Source: Streptomyces bacillaris (GTDB lineage Bacteria; Actinomycetota; Actinomycetes; Streptomycetales; Streptomycetaceae). From it: a stretch of DNA of 64,000 nucleotides. The notes beneath the pieces are model-generated. The model saw only the letters and a program-made list of their open reading frames with translations, did no database searches and was not told the origin of the DNA. The position numbers were made by a program, and so were the translations under genes. The stretch spans positions 6,014,001 to 6,078,000 of the forward strand of contig NZ_CP029378.1 in NCBI RefSeq assembly GCF_003268675.1. Reading direction: 5' to 3'. Positions 51,966-59,472 of this stretch are shown here, piece after piece (position 1 is the first letter of the stretch; the number at the start of each line of letters is the position of its first letter).

Positions 51966-51994
51966 GAGCCCCGTCCATTCGATGGACGGGGCTC
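51966..51994 (+). terminator. Terminator of ctaE-qcrCAB
   Basis: GAGCCCCGTCCA-TTCGA-TGGACGGGGCTC, a perfect 12-bp stem 25 nt past qcrB, followed by TT. Confidence 0.92.
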
Positions 51995-52062
51995 TTCGCG
52001 GTCCCGGTGGCTGGATAGGGTGGAGCCGTATCTTTCCCGGCTGTGGACCCCTGGAGCGGACC

Positions 52063-53127
52063 ATGAACGTTGTGACCCCGAGCGGCGGCGACAGCGTGGC
52101 GGACCGTTCCTGGCCCGGCCTGCTGAACCCCCTGCTGCGCGGCGAGAACCTCTCCTCCGAGGAGACCGCCTGGGCGATGGACCGCATCATGAGCGGCGAG
52201 GCCACCGACGCGCAGATCGCCGGCTTCGCGGTGGCGCTGCGGGCCAAGGGCGAGACCGTCGAGGAGGTCACCGGGCTGGTGCGCGCGATGTACGCGCACG
52301 CCAACACCATCGAGGTGCCCGGCCGCACCGTCGACATCGTCGGCACCGGCGGCGACCTCGCCAAGACCGTCAACATCTCGACCATGGCCGCGATCGTCAT
52401 CGCCGGGACCGGCGCCAAGGTCGTCAAACACGGCAACCGGGCCGCCTCCTCCGCGAGCGGCTCCTCCGACGTCCTGGAGAAGCTGGGCGTCAACCTGGAG
52501 CTGACCCCGCAGCGGGTGGTGGAGGTCGCGGAGGCGGCGGGCATCACGTTCTGTTTCGCCGTCAAGTTCCACCCCGCCCTGCGGTACGCCGCCAAGGCCC
52601 GCAAGGAGCTGGGCGCGCAGACCACGTTCAACATCCTGGGACCCCTCACCAACCCGGCCCAGGTGCGCGCCCAGGCGATCGGGGTGGCCGACGCCCGGAT
52701 GGCGCCCATCGTCGCGGGCGTGCTCGCGGAGCGGGGCAACTCGGCGCTTGTCTTCCGCGGTGACGACGGGCTCGACGAGCTGACCACCACCGCCACCTCG
52801 CGGATCTGGGTGGTCCGTGACGGGGAGGTGCGCGAGGAGCCGTTCGACCCGCGCGACGTCGGGCTGACCATCGTCCCCGTCGAGGCGCTGCGCGGCGCCG
52901 ACGCCTCGTACAACGCCGATGTGGCCCGTCGGCTGCTGGACGGCGAGGGCGGCGCGGTACGGGAGGCGGTGCTGCTCAACGCGGCGGCGGCGCTCGTCGC
53001 GCTCGACCCGGGGACCGGCCCGCTGACCGAGCGGATCGCGGCGCAGATCCAGGTGGCCGCCGAGGCCATCGACTCCGGGGCCGCCAAGCGCGCCCTGGAG
53101 CGCTGGGTGGCGGCCAGTAACGCCTGA
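52063..53127 (+). CDS. trpD: Anthranilate phosphoribosyltransferase
   Basis: A 354-residue enzyme transferring phosphoribose from PRPP to anthranilate in tryptophan synthesis. The PRPP loop is DIVGTGGDLAKTVNISTMAA (near 91-110). VVKHGNRAASSASGSSDVLE, the FHPALRYAAKARKELG stretch and TTFNILGPLTNPAQ are characteristic. ATG 52063 has GGAG about 7 nt upstream. Other trp genes are absent, as in the conserved actinobacterial block where trpD sits alone beside qcrB. Confidence 0.96.
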   Translation: MNVVTPSGGDSVADRSWPGLLNPLLRGENLSSEETAWAMDRIMSGEATDAQIAGFAVALRAKGETVEEVTGLVRAMYAHANTIEVPGRTVDIVGTGGDLAKTVNISTMAAIVIAGTGAKVVKHGNRAASSASGSSDVLEKLGVNLELTPQRVVEVAEAAGITFCFAVKFHPALRYAAKARKELGAQTTFNILGPLTNPAQVRAQAIGVADARMAPIVAGVLAERGNSALVFRGDDGLDELTTTATSRIWVVRDGEVREEPFDPRDVGLTIVPVEALRGADASYNADVARRLLDGEGGAVREAVLLNAAAALVALDPGTGPLTERIAAQIQVAAEAIDSGAAKRALERWVAASNA

Positions 53128-53144
53128 GACGCCGAATGTGACGC

Positions 53145-53175
53145 AGGGCGCAGTCCGGATGCCGGACCGCGCCCT
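53145..53175 (+). terminator. Terminator of trpD
   Basis: AGGGCGC-GTCCGG pairs with CCGGAC-GCGCCCT with one internal mismatch and an ATG loop, 18 nt past the stop. Confidence 0.75.
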
Positions 53176-53208
53176 TGCGCGTCCCCGTACGTATGGCAAG
53201 ATGCTGCG

Positions 53209-53330
53209 CAGGTCATGAGTGACAGCGACTACGGCCCCGGCCCGCTGTCCGGCAACCCTCCGTCCGTGGCGGGGTGCCCCGGGTGAAGACCAGGCCGTAG
53301 GCAGCGAGGTCTGCGGCAAGCGCGGGCCCC
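53209..53330 (+). ncRNA. SAM riboswitch, SAM-IV type
   Basis: The sequence starting GGTCATGAGTGACAGCG has the SAM-IV features I know. GACAGCG (53221-53227) pairs with CGCTGTC (53243-53249), and the conserved CCGGCAACCCTCC follows. Next come GCGGGGTGCCCCGGGTGAAG and the closing GACC (53288-53291) against GGTC (53211-53214). A further GCAG/CTGC hairpin (53301-53314) may take part in the pseudoknot. It should bind S-adenosylmethionine and lower expression of the downstream aminotransferase. A weak promoter-like pair (TTGCGC at 53175, AAGATG at 53198) precedes it. Confidence 0.85.
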
Positions 53331-53383
53331 TCGGCGTCCAATGGACGTCAGCCCCCGGGGTCCTGGTCCCTAGGGAGCCTTCT

Positions 53384-53404
53384 GTGAGCAAGCGAATGCG
53401 TTAG
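53384..53404 (+). CDS. Possible six-residue leader peptide MSKRMR
   Basis: GTG at 53384 opens a seven-codon frame (MSKRMR, stop TAG) with AGGGAG 7 nt upstream. It lies right after the SAM riboswitch and before the aminotransferase gene. A CAGGGC/GCCCTG hairpin (53414-53433) begins 10 nt after its stop. It could be a riboswitch-controlled leader peptide, or only the true riboswitch translation platform. No homology can be tested at this length. Confidence 0.4.
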   Translation: MSKRMR

Positions 53405-53413
53405 GGCTCGTCC

Positions 53414-53433
53414 CAGGGCTTCGTCACGCCCTG
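53414..53433 (+). promoter_or_regulatory. Hairpin between leader frame and aminotransferase gene
   Basis: CAGGGC and GCCCTG with an 8-nt loop, just after the short leader frame. It lacks a U-tract and could act as an attenuator element or be incidental. Confidence 0.35.
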
Positions 53434-53535
53434 AGCTGACCGCCCTTCTTCAGCGCACCCTCTTTTCCTTCCTTCTCCGCGCCGCCGCGTATCCGCAGGC
53501 GCGCAGATTTCGCCTGCCTGTTACGGGAGTTCGCC

Positions 53536-54918
53536 ATGTCTGTCTCCACCGCTGCCCTCGACTCGTCGGTTTGTGCCCCACTGCCCGTTCTGGGGCAGGA
53601 TGTCACCGTTCCGCTCGTCACCGGCGGTGAAGTCACCTATGCCGCACTCGACTACGCCGCCAGCGCCCCGGCCCTCCAGCGGGTCTGGGACGACGTGGCC
53701 GCGTACGCCCCGTACTACGGCAGCGTCCACCGCGGTGCCGGATACCTCTCGCAGCTCTCCACCGACCTCTTCGAGAACAGCCGTCGCACGGTCGCGGAGT
53801 TCCTCGGCTGCCGCGCCGACGACCAGGTCGTCTTCACCCGCTCCACCACCGACTCCCTCAACCTGCTGGCCGCCGCGATCCCGGCCGGCTGCCAGGTCTT
53901 CGTGTACGAGACCGAGCACCACGCCTCCCTGCTGCCCTGGCGCGACGCCCAGGTCACCTACCTCAACGCGCCCCGCACCCCGGGCCAGGCGGTGGAGACC
54001 CTGGAGCGGGCGCTCGCGGACCGCGCCCCCTACGGCCCGGCCCTCGTCTGCGTGACCGGTGCCTCCAACGTGACCGGTGAGCTGTGGCCGGTGAAGGAAC
54101 TGGCCGCCGCCGCGCACGCGCACGGGGCCCGGATCGTCCTGGACGCCGCCCAGCTCGCCCCGCACCACCCCGTGGACATCGCCGAACTGGACGTCGACTG
54201 GGTCGCGTTCTCCGGCCACAAGCTGTACGCGCCCTTCGGCTCGGGCGTCCTCGCGGGCCGCGCCGACTGGCTCCAGGCGGCCGAGCCGTACCTCGTCGGC
54301 GGCGGCGCCTCCCGCAAGGTCGCCCGGCGCGCGGACGGGGGCGTGGACGTCGACTGGCACACCACGGCCGCCCGCCACGAGGCCGGTTCGCCCAACGTGA
54401 TCGGCGTCTACTCCATCGCCTCCGCCTGCAAGGCCCTCACCGAGGCGGGGTTCGACACCCTGGTGGCCCGGGAGCAGGAACTGGTGCGCCGGGTCCGTGA
54501 GGGGCTGGCCGAGGTGCCCGAGGTCCAGGTGCTCTCGCTCTTCGGGGACGACGCGCCCCGGGTCGGGGTCATCTCCTTCGTGGTGCGCGGCTGGAACAGC
54601 TCGCACTTCGCCGCCGCCCTCTCCGCCGAGTACGGCATCGGCGTCCGCGACGGCCTCTTCTGCGCCCACCCGCTGGTGCGCACCCTCCTCGGCAGCGACC
54701 CGCAGGACCCGGGCGAGTGCGGCGCCCCCGAGGCCGAGCCGGGCGAGCGCTCGCTCAACGCCATCCGCGTCAGCTTCGGGGCCGGTACGCCGGACGAGCA
54801 CATCGAGCGGTTCCTGCGCGCGGTCTCCGAGCTGGTCCGCCAGGGCGCCCGGTGGAAGTACCGCACCGAGGACGGCCGTTGCGTCCCGGACCGGGGCGAG
54901 GCCGCCCGTACGGTTTGA
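53536..54918 (+). CDS. Class V aminotransferase / cysteine desulfurase-like PLP enzyme
   Basis: A 460-residue fold-type I PLP enzyme. It begins with an N-terminal extension of about 35 residues, then YAALDYAASAPALQRVWDDV and VVFTRSTTDSLNLLAAAIP. The PLP pocket has ETEHHASLLPW, IVLDAAQLAPHHPVDI and the Schiff-base K229 in VAFSGHKLYAPFGSGVL. The late Cys region of true desulfurases is GVRDGLFCAHPLV, with a Cys at a plausible position. A SAM riboswitch upstream points to sulfur-amino-acid metabolism. ATG 53536 follows GGGAG by about 7 nt. Confidence 0.9.
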   Translation: MSVSTAALDSSVCAPLPVLGQDVTVPLVTGGEVTYAALDYAASAPALQRVWDDVAAYAPYYGSVHRGAGYLSQLSTDLFENSRRTVAEFLGCRADDQVVFTRSTTDSLNLLAAAIPAGCQVFVYETEHHASLLPWRDAQVTYLNAPRTPGQAVETLERALADRAPYGPALVCVTGASNVTGELWPVKELAAAAHAHGARIVLDAAQLAPHHPVDIAELDVDWVAFSGHKLYAPFGSGVLAGRADWLQAAEPYLVGGGASRKVARRADGGVDVDWHTTAARHEAGSPNVIGVYSIASACKALTEAGFDTLVAREQELVRRVREGLAEVPEVQVLSLFGDDAPRVGVISFVVRGWNSSHFAAALSAEYGIGVRDGLFCAHPLVRTLLGSDPQDPGECGAPEAEPGERSLNAIRVSFGAGTPDEHIERFLRAVSELVRQGARWKYRTEDGRCVPDRGEAARTV

Positions 54919-54924
54919 TACGCC

Positions 54925-54961
54925 TCGGCCGGGGACGGGCGCGCTGCCCGTCCCCGGCCGA
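54925..54961. terminator. Strong bidirectional terminator
   Basis: TCGGCCGGGGACGGGC-GCGCT-GCCCGTCCCCGGCCGA, a perfect 16-bp stem between convergent genes. Confidence 0.93.
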
Positions 54962-54974
54962 CGTGCGTACGGTC

Positions 54975-55256
54975 CTACGCGTCCAGGCCGATCGCGAACG
55001 CCGCCTCCAGGTCGTGCTGGGAGTACGTACGGAACGCCACATGGGTGTCGGTGCCCTCGACGCCCGGGATCTTGCTGATCCGGCCGGGGATGACGTCCGC
55101 GAGGTCGTCGTGGCGGGCGACCCGGACCATGGCGATCAGGTCGTAGGTGCCGGTGACGGAGAAGACCTCGCTGACACTGTCCAGCGCGGCGATGGCCTCG
55201 GCGATCTCCGGAATCCGGTCCACGCTGGTCTTGATGAGCACGATCGCGGTGATCAC
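54975..55256 (-). CDS. Stand-alone Lrp/AsnC ligand-binding (RAM) domain protein
   Basis: A 93-residue protein consisting only of the RAM/Lrp-AsnC effector domain: MITAIVLIKTSVDRIPEIAE, SVTGTYDLIAMVRVARHDDL and IPGVEGTDTHVAFRTYSQHD. No DNA-binding domain is present, so it may sense an amino acid and act on another regulator or enzyme. GTG 55256 overlaps the stop of the rhomboid gene upstream (GTGA), so the two are translationally coupled. Confidence 0.9.
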   Translation of the reverse strand: MITAIVLIKTSVDRIPEIAEAIAALDSVSEVFSVTGTYDLIAMVRVARHDDLADVIPGRISKIPGVEGTDTHVAFRTYSQHDLEAAFAIGLDA

Positions 55257-56005
55257 GGCTGTCTGTCTCCCTCGGTCGCCGTGGCTGGAACCTTCACCTT
55301 AGCCCCACCCCGATACCGCACCCAGGCGTAGAGGAACCCGGCCGCGAACCCCGCCACATGCGCCAGATACGCCACCCCCGGCCCCGCGTCCGCCGCCTGG
55401 GCGGCCGCCCACTGGAGCCCGAACCAGAAGACCAGCACGATCCAGGCCGGGAAGCGCAGCGGCAGGAAGAAGAGGAACGGGAAGAGGCTGGTCACCCGGG
55501 CCTTCGGGAACAGGTACAGGAAGGCGCCGAGCACCGCCGAGATCGCGCCGGAGGCGCCGACCAGCGTCTGGCCCGAGTCCGCGTGGACCGCCGCGTAGCA
55601 GACCAGCGCCAGATAGCCGCACCCCACGTAGAAGAGCGCGAAGTGGACCCGGCCCATCCGCTCCTCGGCCATCGCCCCGAACACGTACAGGAAGAGCAGG
55701 TTGCCCAGCAGGTGCAGCCAGCTGCCGTGCACGAACAGCGCGGTGAACGGGGTGAGCAGGGCGCGCGGCGAGCCCTCCCACAGCTCGGCCGGGATCACCC
55801 CCCACCGCTCGAAGTACCCGGCCTGCGCGGCGAGCAGCGCGTCCTGGCTGCCGTAGGAGGCGCCGCCGAACCCGGAGAGCGGGCTGATCAGGAAGATCGC
55901 GCCGCACAGGGCGATCAGCCCGTACGTCACCGGCGCCCCGCCCGCCGTCCGCTCCCGGGCCCGTGCGGCCGTGGTCCAGCGGGCGAACCGCCGTACGTCG
56001 ATCAT
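55253..56005 (-). CDS. Rhomboid-family intramembrane serine protease
   Basis: A 250-residue, six-helix membrane protease. The conserved HGSWLHLLGNLLFLYVFG (with Asn102), the serine motif VGASGAISA (S152) and the catalytic His in AYLAHVAGFAAGFLYA (H216) are all present, so it should be active. An Arg-rich cytosolic start precedes helix 1. ATG 56005. The Lrp-type domain gene follows with a 4-bp overlap. Substrates are unknown. Confidence 0.92.
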   Translation of the reverse strand: MIDVRRFARWTTAARARERTAGGAPVTYGLIALCGAIFLISPLSGFGGASYGSQDALLAAQAGYFERWGVIPAELWEGSPRALLTPFTALFVHGSWLHLLGNLLFLYVFGAMAEERMGRVHFALFYVGCGYLALVCYAAVHADSGQTLVGASGAISAVLGAFLYLFPKARVTSLFPFLFFLPLRFPAWIVLVFWFGLQWAAAQAADAGPGVAYLAHVAGFAAGFLYAWVRYRGGAKVKVPATATEGDRQP

Positions 56006-56199
56006 GTACAGAGCATGGCGTACCGGGGGAGAACGGGACGGAGCGCCTCGCCGTGCCGATGCCTATACGCGAGGCCGTAGGGTTACGCCAGGACTTCCGC
56101 AGTTCGACGGCGCACCGCGAGATCCTTGACGTAGACAGGTGGAGTCGCGGCGGTGCGCCCGGCGCGGGCTCCTGGAGACGACGAAAGAGGACGCAGACG

Positions 56200-56442
56200 A
56201 TGACGACGGTTCCCCTGCCGACGGACTCGACCCGCTGGCGCTGCACCTTGTGCGGCAATCTCACGCGCTTCGACGTGACGCGGTCCTCCAAGGTCGTGGA
56301 GTACGTCCATCTCGACCTGGCCGGTGAGTCCAGTGTCGAGGAGCGGGAGGTGGTCAGTGAGACCATCGAGTCGGTCCGCTGTCGTTGGTGCAACGCGGTG
56401 GACCAGATCGAACTGGTGGACAGGCCGGGTGCCGCCTCCTGA
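56200..56442 (+). CDS. Small zinc-ribbon-like protein
   Basis: An 80-residue protein with two CxxC knuckles, CTLCGN (near 16) and CRWCNA (near 60), expected to bind one Zn. Between them is an acidic beta-rich stretch (VVEYVHLDLAGESSVEEREV). The function is unknown; such ribbons often bind nucleic acid or proteins. ATG 56200 has AGAGG about 9 nt upstream. The NYN-domain gene starts 39 bp later on the same strand. Confidence 0.8.
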   Translation: MTTVPLPTDSTRWRCTLCGNLTRFDVTRSSKVVEYVHLDLAGESSVEEREVVSETIESVRCRWCNAVDQIELVDRPGAAS

Positions 56443-56481
56443 GGGAGCGCACCGACAGACATATCTATGGGGTGACGGACG

Positions 56482-57849
56482 GTGGAACAGCCGACCAGCG
56501 GCGCCGAACCGGCCGATGCGGCCGACGGCGGTGCAGAGGCGCTCGACCGTCCGCTGCCCGAAGGCGTACGGCGGCGGGTCGTCGCCCTGGTCGCGGAGGC
56601 CTTCGGCGGGCTGACCGTCGCCGAACTGCCCGCCCAGTTGCGGCAGTATGCCCGGTTCACCCCGACCCGGCGGGCCAAGTTCGCCGGGAACGCGATGGCC
56701 GCCGCCCTGGAGAGCGACCCGCTCTTCCGGCGGCGCATCGGTGAGCGGCTGAGCCACTCCCAGCCGGAGCTGGCCGGTGCGCTGGAGGCGGGTGCGCCGC
56801 CCGCCGCCGCCGATCCGGTCGATGTGGCGGCGGCCGCCTATGTGCTGCGCCCGGTGGGCTGGGTCAAGCTGGTCGAGGCGGCCGGCGAGGAGGTCCAGCG
56901 GGCCGACGCGGAGCGGGTGGACGAGGAGACCCGCCGTGAACTGGCCCAGCTCCGCGAGGAGCTGGAGCGGGCGCGCGCCCACACCCGTACCGAGACCGAG
57001 CGGCTCCGCGCCGAGCTGGACGCGGCCCGCAAGGAGTCCGAGTCGCTCCACCGCAAGCTCCGCTCCGCGCTCAGCGAGGTGAAACGCGGCGAGGCCGCCC
57101 TGCGCCGCAGCGCCGCCGACGCGGACGCCCAGCGGGCCGAGGCGGCGGCCCAGCTCTCCGCCGCCGAGAGCGAGTCGCGCCGGCTCAAGCACCGCCTCGG
57201 TGAGGCCGAGGCCGCTCTGGAGGCGAGCCGGCGGGCCGCCCGCGAGGGCCGCTCGGTGGAGGACATGCGGCTGCGGCTGCTCCTGGACACCGTGCTGGAC
57301 GCGGCCTCGGGGCTCCGGCGCGAACTGGCCCTGCCCCCGGTGACCACCCGCCCGGCCGACAGCGTGGACGCGGTGGAGCCGGGGCGCATGTCGCCCAAGG
57401 ACATTGCCGCCAGGGCGCTTTCCGAGACGGACCCGGCGCTGCTCGACCAGCTGCTGGCGCTGCCGCAGGCGCATCTCATCGTGGACGGCTACAACGTCAC
57501 CAAGACCGGCTATCCGCAGATGCCGCTGGAGAAGCAGCGGTTGCGGCTGCTGGGCGGCCTGTCGATGCTGGCCGCGCAGTCCGGCGCCGAGGTGACCTGT
57601 GTCTTCGACGGCGCCGAACTGGCCGCGCCGGTGCTGCTCGCCCCGCCGCGCGGGGTGCGGGTGCTCTTCAGCAAGGCGGGGGTCACCGCGGACGAGCTGA
57701 TCCGCCAACTCGCCCGCGCGGAGCCCCCGGGGAGGCCCGTGGTGGTCGTCTCGACCGACCGTGAGGTGGCCGACGGGGTGGCCAAGGCCGGTGCCCGGCC
57801 CGTCGCGTCCGTCTTGCTCCTCAAGCGGCTTTCGCGCGTCCAGGGATGA
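56482..57849 (+). CDS. NYN (YacP-like) ribonuclease-domain protein with coiled coil
   Basis: A 455-residue protein. The N-terminal about 130 residues are helical (ALVAEAFGGLTVAELPAQLR, RFTPTRRAKFAGNAMAAALE). A long Arg/Glu/Ala-rich coiled coil follows (about 150-260). The C-terminal NYN/PIN-like domain has QAHLIVDGYNVTKTGYPQMP, VTCVFDGAE, GVRVLFSKAGVTADELIRQL and VVVVSTDREVADGVAKAGA, whose aspartates would bind catalytic Mg2+. It is probably an RNA-processing nuclease related to YacP/Rae1. GTG 56482. Confidence 0.88.
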   Translation: MEQPTSGAEPADAADGGAEALDRPLPEGVRRRVVALVAEAFGGLTVAELPAQLRQYARFTPTRRAKFAGNAMAAALESDPLFRRRIGERLSHSQPELAGALEAGAPPAAADPVDVAAAAYVLRPVGWVKLVEAAGEEVQRADAERVDEETRRELAQLREELERARAHTRTETERLRAELDAARKESESLHRKLRSALSEVKRGEAALRRSAADADAQRAEAAAQLSAAESESRRLKHRLGEAEAALEASRRAAREGRSVEDMRLRLLLDTVLDAASGLRRELALPPVTTRPADSVDAVEPGRMSPKDIAARALSETDPALLDQLLALPQAHLIVDGYNVTKTGYPQMPLEKQRLRLLGGLSMLAAQSGAEVTCVFDGAELAAPVLLAPPRGVRVLFSKAGVTADELIRQLARAEPPGRPVVVVSTDREVADGVAKAGARPVASVLLLKRLSRVQG

Positions 57850-57950
57850 ATGTTCGACATGTGTGACATGCCGGATTTCTGGGAACGTACCGTCAAGTCA
57901 TCGCTACACGTGGTGCGGTGAGAGTAAAGAAGTGCCTGATGTGACGAGAA

Positions 57951-57967
57951 AAATCCTGTGAGGATTT
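57951..57967 (+). terminator. A/T-rich hairpin after the NYN gene
   Basis: AAATCCT-GTG-AGGATTT, a perfect 7-bp stem about 100 nt past the stop, unusually A/T-rich for this genome. It may be a terminator or part of the following leader RNA. Confidence 0.5.
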
Positions 57968-57989
57968 GAACTGATCACAAGATGGTCAC

Positions 57990-58115
57990 TAGGGTCAGGC
58001 CTCGAACCTTCGCACGGTTGATCACCCATTGGGGGTGACGGCGAAGGAACCGCCGAGTCCGTGAGCGCACGGAGCCGGGGAATCTTTCCCCCACAGCCCG
58101 GTAGGCGGCTCTGAG
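57990..58115 (+). ncRNA. Probable ydaO/yuaA (c-di-AMP) riboswitch
   Basis: The 5' region of the first NlpC/P60 gene is long and highly structured. It includes CACCCATTGGGGGTGA, GGCGAAGGAACCGCCGAG, and CCGTGAGCGCACGG, then GCCGGGGAATCTTTCCCC. The gene type and the CCGAGTCC/GGAGCCGGGGAA pattern match ydaO-type leaders reported before Streptomyces cell-wall hydrolase genes such as rpfA. It would switch off the hydrolase at high c-di-AMP. The boundaries are approximate. Confidence 0.65.
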
Positions 58116-58134
58116 GAAGAAGGAGCTCGCCTTC

Positions 58135-59169
58135 GTGGCGTCCCACCGTCGTCCCAAGCAGCCGAGCCGCGCGCGCGTGACCGTGCTCACCGCGACCGCC
58201 GCTGCGGCCGTGGCCCTGACCTCCCAGGCCGCCCATGCCGACCCCAAGCCGACCAAGAACGAGGTCAAGGCGAAGGTCGACAAGCTCTACCACGAGGCCG
58301 AGGCCGCCACCGAGAAGTACAACGGGGCCAAGGAGCAGCAGGACAAGCTGAAGAAGCAGGTCGACGCGCTCCAGGACAAGGTCGCCCGCGGCCAGGACGA
58401 GCTGAACACCCTGCGCGGCGAGCTGGGTTCGATCGCCACCGCGCAGTACCGCTCCGGCGGTATCGACCCCTCGGTCGCCCTCTTCCTCGCCTCGGACCCG
58501 GACAGCTTCCTCGACCAGGCCTCCGCGCTCGACCAGCTGACGGTCAAGCAGACGGAGTCCCTGCAGAAGATCCAGGCCAAGCAGCGCACCCTCGCGCAGC
58601 AGCGCAAGGAGGCCCAGGACAAGCTGGGCGACCTCGCCGAGGTCCGCAAGCAGCTGGGCGAGAACAAGAAGAAGTACCAGGGCAAGCTGGCCGACGCGCA
58701 GCGCCTCCTCAACAGCCTGACCGCCGCCGAGCGTGCCAAGATCCAGGAGGAGGAGGCGGCGAAGGACCGCGCCAGCCGCGCCACCAGCGAGCGCGTCCAG
58801 CTCGGCAACGAGGCCCCCGCCTCCAACCGTGGCGCCGCCGCCCTCTCCGCCGCCGCCACCCAGCTCGGCAAGCCGTACGTCTCCGGCGGCTCCGGCCCCA
58901 ACTCCTACGACTGCTCCGGGCTGACCCAGTGGGCCTTCGCCCAGGCCGGCGTCAACATCAGCCGGACCACCTACACCCAGCAGAACGACGGCGTGAAGAT
59001 CGGCCGCAGCCAGCTCAAGCCGGGCGACCTGGTCTTCTTCAACGGCCTGTCGCACGTGGGCTTCTACGCCGGGAACAACCAGATCCTGCACGCCCCGAAG
59101 CCGGGCACCGTCGTCCGCTACGAGTCGATGGACTACATGGGCACCTTCCAGTTCGGCGTCCGCATCTGA
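58135..59169 (+). CDS. NlpC/P60 cell-wall hydrolase with coiled coil (C40)
   Basis: A 344-residue secreted peptidoglycan hydrolase. The signal peptide (VASHRRPKQPSRARVTVLTA through AAHADP) is cleaved near 35. A long helical coiled coil follows (about 40-225). The NlpC/P60 domain has C260 (SYDCSGLTQWAF), H307 (LSHVGFYAG) and H319 (ILHAPKPG). It should cut the gamma-D-Glu/meso-DAP type bond, with the coiled coil restraining activity. GTG 58135 follows AAGGAG by 9 nt. It is a paralogue of the next gene. Confidence 0.95.
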   Translation: MASHRRPKQPSRARVTVLTATAAAAVALTSQAAHADPKPTKNEVKAKVDKLYHEAEAATEKYNGAKEQQDKLKKQVDALQDKVARGQDELNTLRGELGSIATAQYRSGGIDPSVALFLASDPDSFLDQASALDQLTVKQTESLQKIQAKQRTLAQQRKEAQDKLGDLAEVRKQLGENKKKYQGKLADAQRLLNSLTAAERAKIQEEEAAKDRASRATSERVQLGNEAPASNRGAAALSAAATQLGKPYVSGGSGPNSYDCSGLTQWAFAQAGVNISRTTYTQQNDGVKIGRSQLKPGDLVFFNGLSHVGFYAGNNQILHAPKPGTVVRYESMDYMGTFQFGVRI

Positions 59170-59262
59170 CGCGTACGAACCCGGAGCGAGGCGCCTGACA
59201 CCGGGCGCCACGCCCACCGAGGACGACGCCCGAACGAGGGAATCGCCTCACCCCACGCTGAC

Positions 59263-59304
59263 GCCCTGCCCCGCCGGAGACCGAGGTCACCGGCGGGGCA
59301 GGGC
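59263..59304 (+). terminator. Terminator between the two NlpC/P60 genes
   Basis: GCCCTGCCCCGCCGG pairs perfectly with CCGGCGGGGCAGGGC, 15 bp with a 12-nt loop. The surrounding 59170-59472 interval is otherwise free of genes. Confidence 0.85.
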
Positions 59305-59337
59305 CGTTCGACGCCACCTCCGCCACCGGCGCGGTCG

Positions 59338-59367
59338 TTGGCCGCCAGGTAGTCGTCCGATTACTGT
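59338..59367 (+). promoter_or_regulatory. Promoter of the second NlpC/P60 gene
   Basis: TTGGCC (59338-59343), an 18-bp spacer and TACTGT (59362-59367) form a plausible sigma70 promoter about 100 nt before the start. The terminator just upstream supports separate transcription. Confidence 0.5.
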
Positions 59368-59472
59368 CTGGCTGCTGTGCGGCTCCCGCCCATCGGTCCG
59401 CCCGTTCCCGGGCGGCAGGGGGGCCGCGCGTTCCTGCGTCAACTGCGTCAGCGGAAGGAAGTGCGGCTTCCT

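Noticed and set aside
53219..53404. A 61-residue protein encoded across the SAM-IV aptamer
   Set aside because: The sequence follows the riboswitch consensus. Only the last seven codons have their own ribosome-binding site and were kept as a possible leader peptide.
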